From: Naasia aerilata | Lineage (GTDB): Bacteria; Actinomycetota; Actinomycetes; Actinomycetales; Microbacteriaceae | Length of the DNA: 64,000 nt | Assembly (NCBI RefSeq): GCF_030296595.1 | Contig: NZ_AP027731.1 | Coordinates: forward strand, 2,108,001-2,172,000 | Direction: 5' to 3' | In this document: piece after piece, positions 59,942-64,000 of the stretch | Layout: each line of letters starts with the position of its first letter | Numbering within the stretch: position 1 is the stretch's first letter | Position numbers and translations under genes: made by a program | The notes under the pieces: model-generated | Databases searched by the model: none | Told to the model about the DNA's origin: nothing | What the model saw: the letters and a program-made list of their open reading frames with translations, nothing else

Positions 59942-60689
59942 GTGGGATTCCTGGACCGCCTCCTCGGCCGTGAAGACGACTCCGAGCAGTATCGGCGCAC
60001 GCCGCCGCCTCCCCGGCAGCAGCAGGGGCGCACGGACGACGAGATCGCGATCGAGCGCTACCGGTACCTGCTGCGCACCGCTCCGCCCGAGACCATCGAG
60101 CAGGTGCACGCGGAGGCCTTCGCGAAGCTCACCCCGAGCAGCGGCGGCAAATCTTCGACGACCTCACCAACGGTCCGGAGCGTCCCACGGGCGACGACCC
60201 GGAGTCCCTGGCTCGCTCCGCGACCCGCACTGAGCTGCGCCAGCCCGGCAGCCTGGAGCGCCGCTTCGGGTCCGGCATGGGCGGCGGCGGCTACGCGGGC
60301 GGCCGCGGCGGCGGGTACGGGGCGGCTTCGCCGGTCCCAGCTTCGGCTCGATGGTCGGCAGCTCGATCCTCGGCACCGTGGCCGGCTACGTGATCGGATC
60401 GGCCCTCGTGTCGGCGTTCCTCCCGCCGGTCGGCTACGGCGACTACGGCGCGGCCGACGGCTCCGACAACGCGGATTCCGGCGACAACGGCGACTCCGGC
60501 GACAACGGGGATTCCGGCGACAGCGGCGACTCGGGTGGCTACGGCGAATCCGGGGACGGCGGCGGTGGAGGGGACTGGGGCAACTCGGACGGCGGCTTCT
60601 TCGGCGGCGGCGGAGGCGACTTCGGTGGCGGAGGCGACTTCGGCGGGGGCGACTTCGGCGGCGGGGACTTCGGCGGCGGGGACTTCTGA
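59942..60689 (+). CDS. Gly/Asp-rich hypothetical protein (two frame breaks)
   Basis: With two bases restored, about 249 residues. Part one (1-95) is hydrophilic and charged (DDEIAIERYRYLLRTAPPETIEQVHAEAF, KLTPEQRRQIFDDL). A Gly/Tyr-rich linker follows, then a hydrophobic stretch (SSILGTVAGYVIGSALVSAFL) that could cross the membrane, and a long tail of GDNGDSG and GGGDFGG repeats. The missing bases are one C at 60132-60135 and one G at 60319-60322. GTG 59942 follows AAGGA. Similar proteins occur in Microbacteriaceae and other actinobacteria as hypothetical; function unknown. Confidence 0.75.
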
Positions 60690-60711
60690 CCCTCCCCGGA
60701 GAAACCTGGCA

Positions 60712-60798
60712 CTGACCAATCACGGAGATCCGAGCCGGAAGGGGCTCCGATCGGCGCGGCGTGATCCCGTGACGGCCAGTTCTCCGTGATCTGGTCAG
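60712..60798. repeat. Imperfect inverted repeat with nested hairpin
   Basis: The left arm CTGACCAATCACGGAGA (60712-60728) is the complement of the right arm TCTCCGTGATCTGGTCAG (60781-60798) except for one extra base, an arm of 17-18 bp. Inside, GATCCGAGCC and GGCTCCGATC form a second imperfect pair. It lies 22 bp past the stop of the Gly/Asp-rich gene and before the MerR promoter; it may be a terminator or a small mobile palindrome. Confidence 0.6.
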
Positions 60799-60838
60799 CC
60801 GCCACCGGAGCACCCGGCGGGCCACCTTCATCTGGCAC

Positions 60839-60869
60839 TTGCGGTTGACGCTGCGTCAACACCTACGCT
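60839..60869 (+). promoter_or_regulatory. MerR-type promoter with 19 bp spacer and operator palindrome
   Basis: TTGCGG (60839-60844) and TACGCT (60864-60869) are separated by 19 bp, the over-long spacing typical of MerR-controlled promoters. GTTGACGCTGCGTCAAC (60844-60860), a palindrome apart from its centre, fills most of the spacer, exactly where a MerR dimer binds. It lies 36 bp upstream of the regulator gene and suggests self-activation. Confidence 0.7.
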
Positions 60870-60905
60870 CTCTCATACCGAGATGGAGACGACGGAGGTG
60901 CGCGC

Positions 60906-61673
60906 GTGGAATGGCCGATCAGTGACCTGGCGCGCGCATCCGGCACGACGACACGGGCCCTCCGCCATTACGGCGACCTGGGTCTGCTGCAGCCGAGCCG
61001 GGTGGGCCCGAGCGGCTACCGCTTCTACGACCAGGACGGGCTGCTGCGCCTTCAGCGCATCCTCCTGCTCCGGGACCTCGGCCTGCCTCTCGCCACCATC
61101 GGCGAGGTGCTGGCGGGGGAGCAGGACGCCGAGCGTGCGCTGGAGGTGCACCTGGACCTGCTCAAGCAGGAGCGGGAGCGGCTGGACCGGCGGATCCGCT
61201 CGGTGACCACGACACTCGCGAAGAGGAGAGGAGGTGAACAGATGACAGCGAACGAGAGCTTCGACGGCTTCGACCACACCGAGTACAAGGAGGAGGTCGA
61301 GCAGCGCTGGGGCAAGGCGGCCTACCGCGACAGTGACGCCTGGTGGCGCGCGAAGTCGCCCGAGGAGAAGCGCGCGTTCCAGGACGCGCAGCTCGCCATC
61401 GCGGCGGACTACGGGGCGGCCAAGCAGGCCGGCCTCGCCGCGGAGGACGACCGGGTGCAGGCGATCGCGCAGCGGCACTACGACTGGCTGTCCGGCATCG
61501 CCGGAACGCCGCAGCGACCGCAGGGCGGTCCGACTGCGGAGTACTTCGCCGGGCTCGGTGAGATGTATGTCGAGGACCCGCGCTTCACGGCGAACTACGA
61601 CATGCACGGCCAGGGCACGGCGAAGCTGGTCCGCGACGCCATGCGCGTGTACGCGGAGCGGCACCTCTCCTGA
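60906..61673 (+). CDS. TipA-like MerR-family activator with antibiotic-binding TipAS domain
   Basis: A 255-residue regulator. The N-terminal winged helix-turn-helix (ISDLARASGTTTRALRHYGDLGLL) and a coiled-coil dimer helix (about 75-105) precede a TipAS domain (about 120-255). In Streptomyces TipA this domain binds thiopeptides and other ligands. GTG 60906 is the start of the long form; an internal ATG at 61242 with a strong ribosome-binding site begins the TipAS domain alone, as in tipA. Its own promoter has a MerR operator (60839-60869). The oxygenase gene follows after 61 bp. Confidence 0.9.
   Translation: MEWPISDLARASGTTTRALRHYGDLGLLQPSRVGPSGYRFYDQDGLLRLQRILLLRDLGLPLATIGEVLAGEQDAERALEVHLDLLKQERERLDRRIRSVTTTLAKRRGGEQMTANESFDGFDHTEYKEEVEQRWGKAAYRDSDAWWRAKSPEEKRAFQDAQLAIAADYGAAKQAGLAAEDDRVQAIAQRHYDWLSGIAGTPQRPQGGPTAEYFAGLGEMYVEDPRFTANYDMHGQGTAKLVRDAMRVYAERHLS
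61229..61244 (+). promoter_or_regulatory. Internal ribosome-binding site and start for a short TipAS-like protein
   Basis: AGGAGGTG at 61229-61236, a 5-base spacer, then ATG 61242, in frame with the MerR gene and opening MTANESFDGFDHTEYK. This is one of the best Shine-Dalgarno matches in the window and sits exactly at the domain boundary. In Streptomyces lividans tipA the corresponding internal start makes the ligand-binding protein TipAS in excess. Confidence 0.75.
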
Positions 61674-61734
61674 GCCGATGCGGGGCTGCAGACCCGCATC
61701 GGTTTCCGAGGTTCGCCACGGCACACTGATACCC

Positions 61735-62647
61735 GTGTCGAGGCTGAGCGAACCGATCCGCGCGAAGATCCAGACCACCCTGTCCGGCCAGCCGGCGGGG
61801 GACCCGCCCTGGGTCACCGCCCTGGAGTTCGGCACGGACCCCGGCTACTTCGGCCCCGGGTCGGCGGCGTGGGCCGTGCACGGCGACATGCCGACTCTCG
61901 TCGCCGGAATCCGGGCGCTCCTCACCCAGGCCCTGCACCCCGGCGCGATGGCCGGCGTCCACGATCACTCCCGCCGCGCGGGACCCCTTCGGCCGGCTCG
62001 CCGGCACCATCCGGTGGATCTTCACGGTCACCTACGGATCCCGGGAGGACGCGGTGAAGGCCTCGGGCTGGGTCCTGCGGCTGCACGAAAAGGTCCGCGG
62101 CGTGTACCCGGGACCGGACGGCTCCCCGATCCCGTACGCGGCGAACGATCCGGACCTCCTGCGCTGGGTGCATCTGGCGTTCACCGACGCCTTCCTCGGC
62201 GCCCACGAGGTGTGGGGCAAGCCGATCCCGGGCGGACCCGACGCCTATGTGCGCGACTGGGCGACCGCCGGACGGCTCATGGGTGTCGACGGCCCGCCCG
62301 AGACCCGGGCGGAGCTGCACGACCAGCTCCGGTCCTATCTCGGCATCCTCCGTCACGACGAGCGGGTGGCGGACGTGGTGAAGTTCCTGCGGAGGCCCCC
62401 GCTCGCTGCGCCCCTGCGTCCCACCTATCCGCTGCTCTTCAACGGCGCGGTGGCCTCGCTGCCCGACGACCTCCGCGATCTGCTGCACCTGTCGGCGCCA
62501 CGAGGTCCGCTCGTGCCGGCCACCGGAGCCCTGCTCGCCGTGACCGGCAGGCTGCTCGGGACGCCGCCCGGCGCCGAGCAGGCCGCGCTGCGACGGCTGG
62601 CGCGACTCGAGCGCGAGGCGGACGACGCCGAGGACACCGCGGCCTGA
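61735..62647 (+). CDS. Oxygenase MpaB family protein (frame broken near 61975-61985)
   Basis: About 304 residues. LTQALHPGAMAGVHDHS and DPFGRLAGTIRWIFTVTYGS are the haem-binding-type core of the MpaB/rubber-oxygenase (latex-clearing-protein-like) family, and VHLAFTDAFLGAHEVWG is the second signature. The frame moves by two missing bases at about 61975-61985; the restored reading HSR-R-A-x-DPFGRLAG keeps family spacing. GTG 61735 start. It follows the TipA-like regulator in the same direction and may be in its regulon (inference). Substrate not known. Confidence 0.85.
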
Positions 62648-62660
62648 CTCGGCCCGAGGG

Positions 62661-63677
62661 CTACAGCCAGCCGCGCTTCTTGAAGGCCCGGTACAGGCCG
62701 CCGCTCAGCAGCGCCATCAGGAGCAGCGCGAGCGGGTAGCCGAGCGGCCAGTCGAGCTCAGGCATGAATCGGAAGTTCATGCCGTAGATCCCGGTGATGA
62801 GGCTCGGGGCGAAGAGGATCGCGGCCCACGACGAGATCCGCTTGACCTGCTCGCCCTGCGAGAGGCTCGTCTCGCTGAGCCGTCGCATCTCGTCGTTCTG
62901 CTTCTCGGTCACGAGGGTCGCGCTCGTCACCAGGAGGTTCTGCAGCAGCGTGCGGAAGCCTTCGGCGCGGTCGGCGGTGCGGATGGCGTGGTCGAGCACG
63001 TCCCTGAGGCTGCGCTGGAGCTCGACATGCACGTTGTACTTCTCGAAGCCGCGCTCGAGCGACTGCACGATGTCGACGAGCGGTGCCGCGGCCCGCTGGA
63101 AGGCCATGACCTCGCGCTCGAGCTCGTAGATCCGCTTCGACACCTCGGCGGCGCCGCCGAACAGCTGGTCCTCGATCTCGTCGATGTCGTTCTGCAGCCC
63201 GGCGATGACGGGCGCGTAGCCGTCGACGACCTCGTCGAGCACCGCGTAGAGGATCGCTTCGGTGCCGAGGGCGAGCAGCTCCGGGTTCTGCTCCAGCCTC
63301 TTGCGCACGCGACCCAGGTCCGGAGCCTCCGCATGACGGACGGTGATGGCGAAGTCGTGGCCCATGAACACGTGCACCTCGCCGAACTCGACCCGCTCGG
63401 CGGCGTCGAGATAGCGGGCCGGCCGCAGGACGAGGAACAGCACGTCGCCGTACTTCTCGAGCTTCGCCCGCTGGTGGCCCTTGAGCGCATCCTCGACGGC
63501 CAGCGGGTGCAGGCCGAACTCGTCCGCGACGGCCTGCAGCTCGTCCCGGTTGGGCCGGTACATGCCGATCCAGGCGATGCCCTTCCGATCGCGCAGGGTT
63601 TCGAACGTCTCCTCGAGGCTCGGCGGGTTCGCCGTGCGCACGCCGTCGACGTAGACCGCGTTGTCGATGATGGGCAT
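62661..63677 (-). CDS. corA: CorA-family divalent metal transporter
   Basis: A 338-residue protein. A long cytosolic funnel domain (MGHDFAITVRHAEAPD, then helices with RSLRDVLDHAIRTADRAEG) is followed by two C-terminal membrane helices, with the pore signature YGMNFRFMPELDWPLGYP between them. CorA brings Mg2+ (also Co2+, Ni2+) into the cell; some actinobacterial relatives transport Zn2+. ATG 63677 with GGGAGGTCG upstream. It ends 14 bp from the converging MpaB gene. Confidence 0.92.
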   Translation of the reverse strand: MPIIDNAVYVDGVRTANPPSLEETFETLRDRKGIAWIGMYRPNRDELQAVADEFGLHPLAVEDALKGHQRAKLEKYGDVLFLVLRPARYLDAAERVEFGEVHVFMGHDFAITVRHAEAPDLGRVRKRLEQNPELLALGTEAILYAVLDEVVDGYAPVIAGLQNDIDEIEDQLFGGAAEVSKRIYELEREVMAFQRAAAPLVDIVQSLERGFEKYNVHVELQRSLRDVLDHAIRTADRAEGFRTLLQNLLVTSATLVTEKQNDEMRRLSETSLSQGEQVKRISSWAAILFAPSLITGIYGMNFRFMPELDWPLGYPLALLLMALLSGGLYRAFKKRGWL

Positions 63678-63805
63678 CTCGACCTCCCTGCGTCACCCTA
63701 TCCGCGCCGCGAATGGCCGACGCGCCGCCGGGCGCATGTCCGCCCCCTGTGCCTTCCCCCGACGTTCGCCGGGAATGCTCTGGTGGCGGTGATACGGTCA
63801 CGCTC

Positions 63806-64000
63806 GTGACCCGAATCGCCGCCGTCGCCGCAGCGCTGCCGGAGCACTCCTATGCCCAGTCCGAGATCACCGCGATGCTCGCGCCGATGATCACGCCCGA
63901 CCCGAGCAAGCAGGCGCTGCTGCGCCGACTGCACGAGGGGGCGAAGGTCGAGCGCCGCTCCCTGGTCATGCCGCTCGAGGCATATCGGGATCCCCAGACC
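63806..64000 (+). CDS. Type III polyketide synthase, N-terminal part (runs off window)
   Basis: Only the first 65 codons are in the window. From GTG 63806 it reads VTRIAAVAAALPEHSYAQSE, then a helix with ALLRRLHEGAKVERRSLVMP, the N-terminal pattern of bacterial chalcone-synthase-like type III PKS enzymes. The catalytic cysteine and the His-Asn pair would lie downstream. In actinobacteria such genes often begin a cluster with a methyltransferase and prenyl or oxidase genes. Diverges from corA. Confidence 0.75.
   Translation, partial: MTRIAAVAAALPEHSYAQSEITAMLAPMITPDPSKQALLRRLHEGAKVERRSLVMPLEAYRDPQT

Overview
The window is about 64 kb of very GC-rich chromosome from an actinobacterium, most likely a Microbacteriaceae member such as Leifsonia, Microbacterium or a relative. 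This is inferred from DivIVA-domain proteins, GlgE-type glucan metabolism, the IscS-like/MnmA/LigA/GatCAB gene order, an F420-type luciferase-like oxidoreductase, DUF3097 and DUF3072 proteins and a type III polyketide synthase. I see no rRNA, tRNA, CRISPR array, prophage or transposase.

Layout. 0-8 kb: a DivIVA-domain protein, a small lytic-transglycosylase-like protein, a zinc-ribbon-like protein and alpha/beta hydrolase pair, an AI-2E-family transporter with a coiled-coil DivIVA-like protein, and a membrane protein paired with a YbbN-like protein. 8-14.6 kb: an ECF41-type sigma factor in a minus-strand operon (SDR, NDH-2, cytochrome b-like, SnoaL-like, sigma), with a diverging second SDR. 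14.6-16.1 kb: a sugar transferase. 16.4-27 kb: glucan metabolism (glgE-glgB, glgP, glgX) with a 1.2 kb block of palindromic repeats. 27-40 kb: an IscS-like desulfurase, mnmA, ligA, a Tat-exported phospholipase C-like protein, a DUF1023 hydrolase, a 2OG-Fe(II) dioxygenase and gatCAB. 40-48.7 kb: cytosine permease plus yeast-type cytosine deaminase, MFS transporter, TetR, VOC protein, phytoene-desaturase-like oxidoreductase, SRPBCC protein, FBP protein, TMEM175-like channel and a second YidC-like insertase. 48.7-64 kb: a methyltransferase, GNAT, DUF3097, SDR, phosphoesterase, HAD, LLM and DedA genes, an Ada/AlkA-Ogt repair pair, an acyltransferase, a TipA-like MerR regulator, an MpaB-like oxygenase, CorA, and the start of a type III PKS.

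The most interesting local system is the ECF41 locus. Three promoters read TGTCACA-N16-(G/G/T)GTC, close to the published ECF41 consensus. Two of them sit 46-47 bp from the start codons of two diverging SDR paralogues, and the third precedes the NDH-2 gene. The operon also carries a free-standing copy of the sigma factor's C-terminal SnoaL domain and a QcrB-like protein that has lost the second histidine of both haem-b ligand pairs.

Sequence quality matters for every reader. At least 19 genes-internal frame breaks are visible, nearly all explained by one missing base in a G or C run of four to six. They hit essential genes (ligA, gatB, mnmA), so I treat them as sequencing errors, give such genes their full span, and note the break position in each entry.
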